Of a stretch of 64,000 nt of DNA, positions 54,401-63,160 are shown in pieces. Made by a program: the position numbers and the translations under genes. Source of the DNA: Anas platyrhynchos (lineage: Eukaryota > Chordata > Aves > Anseriformes > Anatidae); NCBI RefSeq assembly GCF_047663525.1, contig NC_092593.1:22739501-22803500 (forward strand). Direction: 5' to 3'. Numbering within the stretch: position 1 is the stretch's first letter; every line of letters starts with the position of its first letter. The notes below the pieces were generated by a model. The model was not told the origin of the DNA. It saw only the letters and a program-made list of their open reading frames with translations, and ran no database searches.

Positions 54401-57400
54401 CAAAAAACCCAAAATTTTATTTTTAAATATATGGTGAACAACATATATATTGTATTTTTTTTTTTCAGAGTAAAAGCAGAGAGCACCAGTATACTATCAA
54501 GATACGTATTCATATAATTACATATCAGTAACTCTCATTAAAACTAACCCAAGCTAACTAAGGAACAGTCAAAAAAACATCTGAATAAAGTGAATTTTAT
54601 GTTATAAAGGATTTCCTTTAACTTAATTTAAAAATAACGTAATCATAGCAAGGTAACCTTCAAATTTAAGAAACCTGTATTTAGCCTACACAAAGATGGT
54701 ATCAACACAGTTAATTACTTACTCTAAGTGACTTTATAGTGGATCAGTGTGAGTATTAACACTTGAAGATCTTTAGCAATTGACTTCAAAATTACTTCAC
54801 TTTCTTCAGAAAACTAAGTGTAGAAAACTAAGTAAGTATTTTTGAATGTTTGGGGTGCTCCTACATTCCATTTTCTTGTAAAATGTTAATCAGCTACATA
54901 TTTTGAAGACTGGTTAAAAGAAGAAAACCTTAAAGTTAATACTTAACAGATTTGTTTTGATTTTCTCATGATAGTAACATTCTCAAAAGATAACTACACA
55001 ATGAAAAGAATGCCAACAAAAATTCTTTATCAAAGTACTTCAGTGCACCTACGTGGAATTAAAGTCATAAACCTGTAATGAAAGTAATAAACCCCAAATC
55101 CTACAGTTGTGATAGAATGGCTGTTCTTTTTTTTTTCTCCCCATCAGCCTTTCATAAAATTTGCCCATTTCAGACAGAATTATCTGGTCTCTTAGCCAGC
55201 AAAAACCATCTAGATATTAATAAAAAGCAGCTAACAGAGAGAAGTGAAAGATCACATTCATTATAAAACATAGTAATATATGGCATTTACGTTAATATTC
55301 TTAATTTTTGTAAGCTGACATTCATTAGTCATGTTGATAGACAACTAGACTCTCAGATACAGAGAAAACTGTCTCCTTTTGAAAAATACAGATATGGGGG
55401 AAAGAAAAATGACATGGTTAAGAATTCTGTTTTGTCTTGAAAACACACTCTTTTCTGTCTTGCAGGAAAACCGACCACAAGCCCTACTCCACCTGCTGGA
55501 GACAAGCAATTCAAGTCTGAAAACCACTAAGCAAGTCCCTTACAGTGCTGGATGGTTAACAAAGCTTTTCTTCCGACCATGTCCAGCGACCAGAGGGAGC
55601 TATTCTCAAGTGCCTAGTCTAGCATAGCAGAGCACTTTGGTGAGCTAGCAGGTTCTAGTTACAAACATAATGCTTACATGAAGGCTTTAATAAAAACAAA
55701 AATGTATTTAAAGTTTTGCATTTTTCTTCTCATATTGTGAAAACAGCAGTGATTACTCTGAAGTGTGTGGAACACACTAAAAAGAAGCGTGATATTGCAC
55801 CCAAGACTGTACTGGCTCCTAAGATGGCCATACCACTGAGCTGGAATCAGAAGAACTTTGGTATTTTGCTGATTACTGCCAAGACATTTTCAAAAAGGTC
55901 TTTCTATGAAATTTTTGGTACTATGTAAAACCCCCTCATTTCACTATTATTATCTGGTCAAAGATAACCGTATTTGCTGCAAAGTAACTGTATTTGAAAT
56001 ATCCTAAGTGGTACTATACTCATCTTCACTAACATAATGTAGCATTTATGACTACAGATTATACACTAGAACATGGTTGCAAAAAGTTGGAATGATGCCA
56101 TTGTTTCATCCTCTTGCAATTATTGACAAGGTCCCTTCCTTATGGTTTAATCGTTGAGGATCACATTTAAAACTTTAAAAAATGTAACTGCTGGCTTAAG
56201 AGTAACTTCATTTTTGTCTGTTCATCCTAGCAAGTTACCCATATAAAAGAAAAATGTTCTGAAGATATGTGAAAACCTCTGCAAGTTTGTTTAGGCTCTT
56301 CCACCACTGAAAACAAACAAAAAAAACACTTCGACTATAACTTTGGCATGAAGATAGCACGTGCTATCTTCATTGAAGAGCTTTGAAGCATAGATTGCAA
56401 TGATCCATTAGAAATTACTTCTGATCCCTGACAAAAAATAGTACTTACAAATGACCAAGAATACGCTATGAATTCAGAGGTGGAAATACAATAAAAGTAG
56501 TTGGAATTTAAAATAAAAAATACTTCAAATAATTAAAACCAAAATTGTTATTTTTCTTCTACTATTTTATTCAAAGATAATAATTCATTTATTTATTCAT
56601 TCTCTTAATATCCTAATTGATGAGTGGAGGGGCAGACGCCAATCTGTTCTCTTTCGTGACCAGTGATAGGACCCGAGGGATGGTGTCAGGCTGCTACAGG
56701 GGAGGTTCAGGCTGTGTATCAGGAAGAGGTTCTTCACCAAGAGGGGCTGTCACACACTGGAACAGGCTCCGCAGGGACGTAGTCACAGCACCAAGCCAGT
56801 CAGAGTTTAAGAAATGTTTGGACTGTGCTCTTAGTCATATGCTCTGAATTTTTGGGTAGACCTGTGTGGTGGCAGGAGTTGGACTCGATGATCCTTGTGG
56901 GTCCCTTCCAATTCTGATATTCTATGATTCTATGATCCTATGAATGTCATCACAGTATGTAAAAACTCCAGGTATTTTAAAATTTAGGAGACATGTAATC
57001 TCAATGAGAAAGTAAACCTTAAATATGGCATAACCTAGTTACAGACCCTGTTAGGTGTAGCCTTTATTAGAGTGTTCTTACTGAATGCTTACTACACAAT
57101 TTAATTAATTCTTAAAGAACTGGTTATTGAAAAATACTTAATCTTGTATCAGATATAAATAAAGTTACTTAGGTAGAATAACTGGCTTCAGATTTTTAAC
57201 AAAATTATGTGAGAAAACATTTACTAAACATGATGCAGACAACTACATTGAAGAAAATATTGCATAGTGTCTTAATGGAAGTCTATGCATTAAATACAGA
57301 AAATACATAAAACGTATGCACATTCCACCAGAAAAGTGAATAAACTAGTTATAAAAGTATATACTAACCAGCCACAATGACACTATCATTACGAGCCGGA

Positions 57401-59754
57401 CCAAATTTCAGTGTCATCTCATGTTTATGTTTATGGACAGCCAAATGATCCTCATTGGTAAAACGCTGTGGCAGAAAGTTTTAAGAAACAGTTGTAATTT
57501 TGAATGTGAACACAGCAAACACAACTCTACAGAAAGACATTTTGACAACATGTAAAACAGTTTTTACTCTGTTTTGATTATCACTATTTCAATTCTGTAT
57601 TGTTCGTATTATCACAATAAAAAGAATGATCTGTAATCAGATCATCAGAAACACACTCTTACTGTATTTAATAGCATAAAACCGAAATAAAGTAATCTCT
57701 TGCTCCTAACAGCTTACTATATAATTTAAGAGGCAGACAGAATAGGAAACACTGGAACATCAGACAACTGAAAGGCTGTGAATGAACTTATCAGCAATCT
57801 AAAAAGCAATTTAAGAACTCTCAAGTTTTCAGATGCATCCCAGCAGTTTTTTGCATAATTCCTCCAAAATTTGGGGTATACTCTGAAAGAAGCAGTAGGT
57901 AGACAAACTATGTGCTGAAGAGTCTTACTTCTATTAACCTACAATTCACTATTTCTCTGTAATTTTAGGTAAAGTTAGTGTTTCAATTGAGATAACCTAA
58001 AAAAAAAAAGAAAAAAAAAAAAGGTTTCCCCACATACAGGCTTCCTAAAAAGAACAGGTCTACAAAATATTCTCTTACTTTCCTTTATGAGCATTTGGGA
58101 CCCAAATTATGTTTCTGAATTTTCCCCAATCATTCAAGTCACTCCACATACGTCCCGTATGATACCCATGAAACATATTTTTTGGAAAACAAAATGGAAA
58201 GCTTAGTTGACCTCACAGCACAGTTATCCAAAATATTTCTGTGAGAAAGGACATGTACACATTGAGCTGAAAGGCGATTTAAAAATGTAAGATTAGTGAA
58301 AGGCAGTATAATACAGGCCAGACACTTTTTTTTTTTATTAATTAGAACTCCCCTTGCCAAGGACTAAATGTCCGATTATCCATAGCTCCTACGACTTATG
58401 CCTAGATATAACATAAACCACAAACGTTGTTTATCATAGTAAGTCTCAAATACATCTGTCTGCACTATGTGATGGAAAGGCTCCTTTGGAGGGAACAGGT
58501 TCTCCATATTCAGACTGCCTCTCTCAGATCTAGCACGATCTGGCATCTTGAGAAGCTTTGCCCATTCTCTGGGACATAAACTTCTCCTTCAATTCAATTG
58601 AGGATTGCTGTAGCCCCATGATGCTTCTTATATGAGATTTAGTTGCCAAAACACTTCTGACAGAGCTTACATTAAAATGAGATTCAAATAGAATGAGGAC
58701 AAACGTTGCTTAGGAGAAGGCAGTCCTCTTCTGTTACTTTTCATGTCTCTGAACATATATGACATAAGAAATCTTAGTTCTTTCCAGATTTAAATACAAA
58801 ATGTTCCATTAATATAACATTAACACTGTCAGTCATCACAGAAACTGTTTTCAGAATAAGAATAGAAATATTTTGAACTCAAAATCCAAATAAATCCAAG
58901 TGCACTAATATAATGGAAAAAATCCAGCTTAAGAAATTAGTTCTCTAAAAAGGCAGCAGGGATGCCAATTTCATGCAGCAGATAAATGTAAATTCATTAA
59001 TTTTCAGGTTACTAAATTAAAAGTGTTAAGACTGCTTCCTTTTAAGTGACCATCTGTTAAAGCATTCATTATTAGTATTTTTTATTTTCTGCTCACTCAG
59101 TGCTATATCTACTAATGCTATTTAACAGAGTATGTTACAAGCACTATGGGATTTGAAACACATTTTGTGGCATGTATACTTCTAGCACCTCCCATCAACA
59201 AAAACATACATAAATAAGAGCTATATTATATCTGCAGTCACCACAGATGTGAAGATTAATCAAAGTAATAAACTACTTTGAAGTGAAAAAAATTGACATT
59301 TTTCATAGACTTAAACAAAGAATGCCTGCAAACTTCACAATAAGTTTCCCACTAACATCGTAATATTCTGAAAAATGCAGCTTACCTAATACAAATTACA
59401 TTTAGTGAATATGAAAATGTATATGTACATTTTCATGAAAACAAATAAGGCAAGATTAACAAATGAAATTGCGTTCAGCTCAGAAAGGGTAATTTAATTA
59501 TCTTTTCCTTGTATGGATAATATTTTTCTGAATAAACACAATTAAAATGCTAGAACTTCTTGCTGTCATCTGCTTTTCAGCAAAACTGGAAAGCAGGATA
59601 CTTTCTACCAATCATCATAAACCCCCTTTTCTTCAGTCCCTCAAAATACGTTTCACTGTTTTACTTTTACTTGATCAATGTTATTAAGTTCAAGTCAGAC
59701 CGTTACCTGGCCACATCCAGGGGCAGTGCATAAGAAGGGTTTGTCATCACTCAT
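21108..59754 (-). CDS. ATF2: ATF2, cyclic AMP-dependent transcription factor, complete coding region in 11 exons
   Basis: ATF2 is a bZIP activator in the nucleus that binds CRE/AP-1 sites as a homodimer or with JUN, after phosphorylation by JNK or p38. The eleven exons given separately add up to 1464 nt: 487 codons plus stop, with matching phases and GT-AG borders throughout. Domains in the predicted protein: C2H2 finger (C9, C14, H27, H31), activation motif T51-P-T53-P (mammalian T69/T71), S72-P (mammalian S90), a P/S/T/Q-rich middle (about 89-320), basic region about 336-356 with the N-x7-R signature N344/R352, leucine zipper L362, L369, L376, L383 and L390, the C-terminal export-type VAQLKQLLL at 387-395, and SQ sites at S472 and S480. 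The 487-aa length agrees with my memory of chicken ATF2. Human ATF2 is 505 aa because of 18 extra N-terminal residues that are absent here. The gene appears intact. Confidence 0.97.
21335..27174 (-). other. ATF2: ATF2 intron 10
   Basis: This 5.8-kb GT-AG intron separates the end of the zipper exon from the last exon. It is AT-rich with several A/T homopolymers, notably a 24-nt A run at 25788-25811. The stretch about 25840-26240 is free of simple repeats and has moderately balanced composition, as conserved non-coding elements often do. A 98-codon plus-strand open frame at 21360-21656 has no recognisable features and is regarded as chance. Confidence 0.8.
25788..25811. repeat. Poly-A tract (24 A) in ATF2 intron 10
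   Basis: A run of 24 A preceded by TTTTTTATTT, with no recognisable retroelement body to its left. Simple homopolymer. Confidence 0.8.
27175..27280 (-). CDS. ATF2: ATF2 coding exon 10 (second half of leucine zipper, NES)
   Basis: The acceptor is CTTCTCCTCTAG|AAT and the donor CATA|GTGAGT. It encodes N378-H412 plus the first base of T413. It contains zipper leucines L383 and L390 continuing the heptads of exon 9, and the hydrophobic VAQLKQLLL (387-395) that corresponds to the export signal reported inside the human zipper. The segment after it, [17 protein letters not shown], matches vertebrate ATF2. Confidence 0.97.
27920..28095 (+). mobile_element. MIR-like CORE-SINE relic
   Basis: The segment follows the MIR consensus as I know it, in plus orientation: GTGACCTTGAGCAAG, then a pyrimidine stretch, then CACTTCAG...TCCATTTGTAAAAC, GGATGATACTTACCTG and a TGTAAAGCTGTTTG-type end. 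The best match is about 27965-28085. MIRs are ancient SINEs shared by amniotes and are sparse in bird genomes. It is antisense to ATF2. Confidence 0.75.
28331..28350. repeat. Perfect 8-bp hairpin (loop TGAG)
   Basis: GTATTACA, loop TGAG, TGTAATAC. A short exact inverted repeat in ATF2 intron 9, possibly chance. Confidence 0.5.
30221..30270. repeat. 50-nt near-perfect fold-back in ATF2 intron 9
   Basis: The left arm (30221-30240, starting CAGTCTTCCTGTTTC) is nearly the reverse complement of the right arm (about 30246-30270, ending GAAACAGGAAAGACTG). Only two single-base insertions break the pairing, and the loop is an A-rich run of about 5 nt. In RNA of either strand it would form a stem of about 20-22 bp. 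Confidence 0.8.
32640..32872 (+). mobile_element. Old CR1 LINE 3' fragment
   Basis: Recognisable CR1 3' UTR landmarks in plus orientation: AGACTAGATATTATG...TTTCTTTACT, TGGAACAGGCTTCC, AAGTGGTTGGTGCACC, CAGTTGGACTTG, CAGGTCCCTTCCCACTGGA. The terminal octamer repeats are degraded to ATTATTCTAGTCTATTC. It is strongly diverged, hence old, and its middle has been remodelled into an exact inverted repeat (32673-32701). Confidence 0.75.
33965..34171 (-). CDS. ATF2: ATF2 coding exon 9 (basic region and first half of zipper)
   Basis: The acceptor is TTTTTAG|GCA and the donor CAG|GTATGC. It encodes A309-Q377. It contains the RRRR motif at 324-327, the basic DNA-contact region ([20 protein letters not shown], about 336-355) with invariant N344 and R352, and zipper leucines L362, L369 and L376. 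This is the diagnostic exon for the gene. DNA-binding and dimer residues match the ATF2/ATF7/CREB5 subfamily; the flanking exons single out ATF2. Confidence 0.98.
34172..36691 (-). other. ATF2: ATF2 intron 8
   Basis: A 2.5-kb GT-AG intron with AT-rich sequence and a minus-strand CR1 copy in the middle (about 35550-35846). A weaker CR1-like stretch may continue to about 36150, which I cannot assign with confidence. Nothing else recognised. Confidence 0.8.
35550..35846 (-). mobile_element. CR1 LINE 3' fragment, antisense to the plus strand
   Basis: Plus-strand text reads the reverse complement of CR1: GAATCATTGGGAACCATAGGTTGGAAAAGG, AAGATCATCAAATC, CCACTTCCCTGGGCAGCCCCTTCCAATGCC, AATAAATTCTTCCAAATGTCC, TCACTTGTCACCTGAGAAAAGACACTGACACC. 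The 3' end is at the low coordinate. The CR1 therefore runs in the same direction as ATF2. Confidence 0.85.
36692..36841 (-). CDS. ATF2: ATF2 coding exon 8
   Basis: The acceptor is TTTCTTTCAG|AGATTG and the donor ACACCG|GTATGA. It encodes R259-P308, 50 codons, phase 0 at both ends. It is a Q/T/S-rich low-complexity linker ([10 protein letters not shown]..., [13 protein letters not shown]) between the middle region and the bZIP. Because it is symmetric in phase it could be skipped without a frameshift. Confidence 0.96.
41170..41243 (-). mobile_element. Short CR1 LINE 3' remnant (minus)
   Basis: The text ATCACAGAATGATCCGGGTTGGAAGGGACC followed by TTTAAAAATCATCTGTTCCAATTCC is the reverse complement of the CR1 3' terminus. 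Only about 75 bp remain, so it is either a severely 5'-truncated copy or a deleted one. Confidence 0.75.
41776..41806. repeat. 11-bp tandem repeat, AGTAATTCACA x ~2.8
   Basis: Two full copies of AGTAATTCACA followed by AGTAATTCA, directly after a TATATATA tract. A small minisatellite-like slippage product. Confidence 0.8.
43939..43962 (+). repeat. GGGCA pentamer repeat with G-quadruplex potential
   Basis: GGGGTAGGGCAGGGCAGGGCAGGG has five runs of three or more G separated by 2-nt loops, which fits the usual G4 rule with one run to spare. The G-rich strand is the template strand for ATF2 transcription. Confidence 0.8.
45046..45132 (-). CDS. ATF2: ATF2 coding exon 7
   Basis: The acceptor is TATCTGGTCAG|CTTGTT and the donor AAATTG|GTAAGTG. 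It encodes L230-L258, 29 codons, phase 0 at both ends. The sequence is proline-rich ([22 protein letters not shown]). It lies in the disordered middle region that has been reported to interact with the bZIP and keep ATF2 inactive until phosphorylated. Confidence 0.96.
45298..45412 (-). CDS. ATF2: ATF2 coding exon 6
   Basis: The acceptor is TTTTTCAG|TCCAG and the donor GTTCCA|GTAAGTAAG. It begins with the last base of V191 and encodes P192-P229. The stretch [20 protein letters not shown] is characteristic of ATF2/ATF7-type proteins. Only 165 bp separate it from exon 7 and 322 bp from exon 5, an unusually tight cluster for this gene. Confidence 0.96.
45735..45913 (-). CDS. ATF2: ATF2 coding exon 5
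   Basis: The acceptor is TTTTTTCCTCAG|GAAGTG and the donor AATAGT|GTAAGT. It encodes E132-I190 plus two bases of V191. It is rich in S, T, Q and V with no folded domain, as expected for the middle of ATF2. Confidence 0.96.
45914..51938 (-). other. ATF2: ATF2 intron 4
   Basis: A 6.0-kb GT-AG intron. It contains a well-preserved CR1 3' end (46848-47074), a T/C-rich self-similar stretch just before it (about 46780-46835, repeated ATTTTCCTAAT), an A run near 49321-49337, and CAG-containing short runs near 50230-50320. No extra exon recognised. Confidence 0.8.
46848..47074 (+). mobile_element. CR1 LINE 3' end, well preserved
   Basis: Contains GGTTTAGGTTGGATATCAGG, AGAACTTCTTTACTGAAAGG, GGAATGGGCTGCCCAGGGAA, GTGGTTGAGTCACCATCCCT, GGTTGGACTAGGTAATCTTG and GGTCTCTTCCAACCT, ending in the octamer-like ATTCTGTGATTCTCTG. 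It is a 5'-truncated copy, opposite in direction to ATF2. Confidence 0.93.
51939..52067 (-). CDS. ATF2: ATF2 coding exon 4
   Basis: The acceptor is TTGATCTTAG|ATGCCT and the donor GAAAAG|GTCAGA. It encodes M89-K131, 43 codons, phase 0 at both ends. The first codon is an ATG (MPLDLSPL), but it is internal: exon 3 joins in frame directly ahead of it. The SP and TP dipeptides and the run [17 protein letters not shown] match vertebrate ATF2. Confidence 0.97.
52068..54266 (-). other. ATF2: ATF2 intron 3
   Basis: A 2.2-kb AT-rich intron with a diverged 28-bp direct duplication (53237-53299) and an A/G homopolymer stretch near 53380-53400. Nothing else recognised. Confidence 0.8.
53237..53299. repeat. 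Direct duplication of a 28-bp unit
   Basis: Bases 53237-53264 and 53272-53299 are 26 of 28 identical (unit starting AATGACCAAA), with period 35. A local tandem duplication with two later substitutions. Confidence 0.85.
54267..54385 (-). CDS. ATF2: ATF2 coding exon 3 (activation domain, JNK/p38 sites)
   Basis: The acceptor is CTTCATTTCAG|ATCAG and the donor AAGAAA|GTATGT. It completes D49 and encodes Q50-K88. The TPTP motif at 51-54 is the stress-kinase activation site (mammalian T69/T71). S72-P73 corresponds to mammalian S90. The acidic/hydrophobic stretch [19 protein letters not shown] is the core of the transactivation domain. All key residues are kept. Confidence 0.98.
56348..56373. repeat. 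Exact 26-bp palindrome centred on CACGTG
   Basis: The 13 bases ATGAAGATAGCAC at 56348-56360 are followed without a loop by their exact reverse complement, GTGCTATCTTCAT. The centre is the E-box CACGTG (56358-56363), and each arm carries a GATA core. Flanking bases do not extend the symmetry. Confidence 0.95.
56616..56942 (+). mobile_element. CR1 LINE 3' end, relatively young
   Basis: Contains GTGACCAGTGATAGGACC, the GGGGAGGTTCAGGCTG type segment, CAGGAAGAGGTTCTTCACC, CACTGGAACAGGCTCC, AGTTGGACTCGATGATCC and TTGTGGGTCCCTTCCAATTC, and ends with tandem ATTCTATGATTCTATGATCC. It is the least diverged CR1 in the window. 5'-truncated, antisense to ATF2. Confidence 0.95.
57369..57465 (-). CDS. ATF2: ATF2 coding exon 2 (second half of zinc finger)
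   Basis: The acceptor is TTCTGCCACAG|CGTTTT and the donor GTGGCTG|GTTAGT. It encodes R17-A48 plus the first base of D49. It supplies the finger histidines H27 and H31 (pattern C-x4-C-x12-H-x3-H with C9 and C14 from exon 1). It also carries [12 protein letters not shown], the region described in mammals as the JNK/p38 docking surface. Confidence 0.97.
57466..59706 (-). other. ATF2: ATF2 intron 1 (between coding exons 1 and 2)
   Basis: A 2.2-kb GT-AG intron that splits the zinc finger after Q16. AT-rich, with an A-rich run near 58000-58022 and a T run near 58326-58337. No repeat element or extra exon was recognised. Confidence 0.8.
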
Positions 59755-59776
59755 ATTCCACAGGTCGTTGTGCTAC
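59707..59776 (-). CDS. ATF2: ATF2 coding exon 1 (start codon; CDS 59707-59754)
   Basis: The acceptor is TTCTTAATACAG|GTAGCA and the donor GGCCAG|GTAACG. The ATG at 59752-59754 opens [16 protein letters not shown], the first half of the C2H2 finger (C9, C14). In the main frame the exon reads TAG-CAC-AAC-GAC-CTG-TGG-AAT before this ATG, so a stop codon bars any longer N-terminus through this exon. Mammals continue upstream here with QYKDLWN; the DLWN part is still visible but untranslated in this frame. A at -3 gives an adequate Kozak context. The 22 bases 59755-59776 are 5' UTR. Confidence 0.95.
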
Positions 59777-62700
59777 CTGTATTAAGAAGAGTGGAAAGCG
59801 TTTTATAAATATCGCAACAAGTTATCAATACATTAACATCCACAGGAGATTTTAATATTCTACAACCTCTGCCTTTTAGCTGTGGTAAGAATCTAAATAC
59901 GCAGGACATAAGTAACATCTGGACCAAACAGAAACACAGCAGGTCTAAACTGTGCATCTCAGTCAGAAAGGCAAGTATTTGTGTGCAAAATGATCAATTG
60001 CAGAAGATACCTGAAAACACCGTAAGACAGCTTGCTACTGAAATGAAAATACACTGTGATCACTACCCAATTCGCTGCCCCCAAAAAGAACAAAGCAGCG
60101 GATAATACTGAGTACTCAAGCATACACTGCCAACAGATGAAAGTGATTGATTCTGTATTTTTTTTATTCATAATCTGTAATGCAAAGTTAGCAGATGTCC
60201 TTTATGTCATCTTTTACAAACATAACTACAAAAATGTGTACTTTAGTAACATCACAGCCATACAACTGAATTACTAACAGACTAAAAACATTTAAGAATG
60301 AAGTAATAAATACTAACACTCTTATATTTTGTGCTGATTTGCATACTTACCACACATACTGATACACATACCTGCCAGATATCACATATAAACCTGTTTC
60401 ATAGGGCAAGCTACCATATCCTCCTTTTCATGGCAATGAACTGCAATTGAAAGTAGATATTAATTACTATGCCTGTTAAATATGCAACAATCCATGATTT
60501 TGTAATGACAAATGACATGCTATAATGAAATACAACAGTTTTTTTGAAGAAACTGTTTACCTCACCAGATCCACCAATTAAGTTTGCCTCTCTCAGAAAG
60601 AAAAAGGTGCTTCTACTATTAATTCTTTTGGACAAACTACTTCATTCATATTCTTCTAATAAAAAATTCCAGTACCTCTCATTTTTGAAGTGTGAACTCT
60701 TGTACAAAAGCGAAAAAAATCAGCCCTCGTATTATCTGTAAAGTTCAGTGAGGGCAACAACTACACTAATAAAGTTTCAAGGATACCACCAAGAAGAATT
60801 AAAATACTGAAGAACTACAGATTTTTTTCCAATTAATTTATTAATTAATAAATGCCTGCAACAAATTGTTGCATCACAGAAGTTTTTACATGCAAATAAG
60901 GTCTTTTCAGTTCTGATGCTCGAACTTAGGTAAAATATTCTAAATTATGCAAGGAAGCTTCAGGTAAAGTAGAGAATGAAAAGAAAAACATTGTTTGTTC
61001 CTATAGCAGAGCAAGGAAAAAAATTCATGCAGGTCTGCTGTCTCACCCTCCCCTTCCACCTTGGTAAGACCAGGGCACATCTGTACCATATGCCTGGGTA
61101 CCAATGTGGTGACTTATTTGAATTTTTCATGATACCAGTACAAAAAAGCCTTGCAATTCTATGACATTTCAATGATATTGTACTAATTTTTTGAATAAGG
61201 TGGTTTTAAGAAGCTGTGGCCAGGAGGTGTAACTGTCCCTCATCTCGTAATTTTGAGCTTTCTGTTCCTGAATCATTTGGCTGCAAGATCTCTCAAGTTC
61301 ATACTGGGTTCTACTGCTTTTTAATACTTTCCTGGTTAGTGGACCTTACTGTAGCATGAGCCTTTCCCTCAGCCCCTTCCTTTTTTGGGTTCCAGCAAAG
61401 CAAAATGAATCCGCTGGCTCTGTTTTCTGGGTTAGGAAGAATGAGAGAGGGTGGAAGAAGAGAAAGGAGAGCGCATTTCTCAGTCACACTCTCATTCTAC
61501 AAGCAAGGTAGTATCAGGCCACTTTGGGAAGAGAAAGAGCATGCATGGGATTGGGTCAAGCTGTGCTAGACAAGCATAATAGTAATATGTAGATAGAGTG
61601 ACATCAACAACTAAAAATAATGAAGTACTGGTACAGCAAACATAAAATTATGATACTGTCACATCAGTAAACCCAACAGTGATGAGTAACTAATCACTAA
61701 AGTTATCTCATTTTGAGGTCAAGTAACGGGAGGGGAAAAAAAAAGCACAAATTTATCTAATTAGCCAGGAGATGACAAGCACTCTTAACCCATCTGAAGG
61801 TTTACTCTGGAGGAAACACATTCATCTCTAAGCATGGAGATCTAAGTATGTAGATCTAACAGTGTTAGTTCTGACCTCAGCTTGGCTTGATGTATGAAGA
61901 TGTCTTTGTGATTAACGATCATAAGCAGAATAAATCCATCTCTCCCCCAAAAGAGTAGTCATGAAAAGTTGTAAGGCTTTTGAAAGCTGCCTAACTATAC
62001 TAAGAATATACACCATTTAGCACTAAGCACAAAACAGCTCAAATAAGCCTAAGCAAACCATTTAAGACGTAATACCTCAGAGATTCATATCTGCAGGGCA
62101 TATATTACCTGATCCTTTTCTCTAAGACTGTACGGTAAAAACAGCTGCAAAGGGTATTACTTCAAGGAGAAGGAGAGCCCAGTGTCCTTGGCCATGGACA
62201 CCAAATAGCAAAGAAGCAAAACATCGGGGGGAGATTCCAGTGTCACTTCTAAATATATACATTCAACAGAACGAGGATACTGAGACTGAGATCACAAACC
62301 AAGAAGAGATGAATGGCTGCCAGAAACTTTAGAGTCTTTGGCACTGACAGCTCAGGGAAACATTTATGTCCTGCAGACAGGATGCCAAAGCAAGTCAGGG
62401 ATGGAGATTGCTCTGCTGTTCTTTGCAGAGAGTCCATAACCTGTCTCAAGTTTCTGAAAAGGTGCAGTATTTTGTGAACTGTTAAAACTATGAACTTGGT
62501 ACTACCACTATTAAAGAATATTAACAATGTCATATATAATACTCATAACTAAAGCTTTAGGATAAAAACTAAGGTTCTTCTCAATGAAGCTTTAGGATTC
62601 CACCCTAATTACTGTACATTATTTCAAACTCCACGGACACTTAAAAGCCATTCCATAAGCACTGGCATTGTTCAGCTATGCAAAGCAGATTATTTTTTTA

Positions 62701-63129
62701 ATGCAGGTTCAAAAATAGCAGGGTCAGTCTCCTTTAGGTCTCAAAAGGAATTAGCTTTGTTAAATCTTGATCGTGGGGCACCATATAGTGAAATATGGCT
62801 GCAATACACACATATGGATATACACGATGAACAGAAGAGCTATATCTTTATCAGAAATGGCTGAAGATGATTATTTTTTTATTCCAAAGGATGAAGATTT
62901 GAATTAACAAAATTGCTCACAAAGCATTATATCTGTTAATATAGCTTGCTCTGAGTCTTTGACAAGTGCATAGTATCAGCCATAAAAATCTACAACACCC
63001 ACACTGTTAGCATTTTTCTTAGGTCACAATCTATAAAGATGAACTTTTCCTGTCTGTCCATTTTCTCTTTTAAACAAATATTACCAAAGCATGCATTTGC
63101 ATATGAAGTAGTTACCTGGTTTCATGTTT
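59751..63129 (-). other. Predicted 11-codon uORF overlapping the ATF2 start as AUGA
   Basis: If 63116-63160 is spliced to 59776, the ATG at 63127-63129 reads [11 protein letters not shown] and stops at TGA, 59751-59753. That TGA overlaps the ATF2 ATG (59752-59754) in the tetranucleotide ATGA. A at -3 makes the upstream ATG usable. Such an overlap would permit re-initiation or leaky scanning control of ATF2 translation. The frame is read directly; translation is inferred. Confidence 0.5.
59777..63115 (-). other. ATF2: ATF2 intron in the 5' UTR
   Basis: A 3.3-kb stretch between the probable 5' UTR exon and the first coding exon. It is AT-rich with no recognised repeats or coding segments. Its limits depend on the UTR exon being real. 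Confidence 0.55.
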
Positions 63130-63160
63130 TAGTTTGTGAAGCTTGTGAATTTTGAATATC
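63116..63160 (-). other. ATF2: Probable ATF2 5' UTR exon (45 nt)
   Basis: On the minus strand a 16-T run and CTTTATAAACAG acceptor precede 45 nt, which are followed by CCAG|GTAACT, a good donor. The exon end AACATGAAACCAG resembles the mammalian exon that encodes the ATF2 N-terminus (ATGAAATTCAAG...CCAG) in position, in ending and in having an ATG. Joined to coding exon 1, this ATG does not reach the ATF2 frame but makes a short uORF ([11 protein letters not shown]). Identification rests on splice signals and position, not on transcript data. Confidence 0.6.

Larger units (their letters stand above)
54386..57368 (-). other. ATF2: ATF2 intron 2
   Basis: A 3.0-kb GT-AG intron. It holds an exact 26-bp palindrome (56348-56373) and, about 240 bp further right, a well-preserved CR1 3' end (56616-56942). 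A plus-strand open frame at 55379-55627 has no recognisable features. Confidence 0.8.

Noticed and set aside
55379..55627. 82-codon plus-strand frame with an acceptor-like TTTTCTGTCTTGCAG inside
   Set aside because: No matching donor, no recognisable protein, and antisense to ATF2. A pyrimidine tract alone is not enough.
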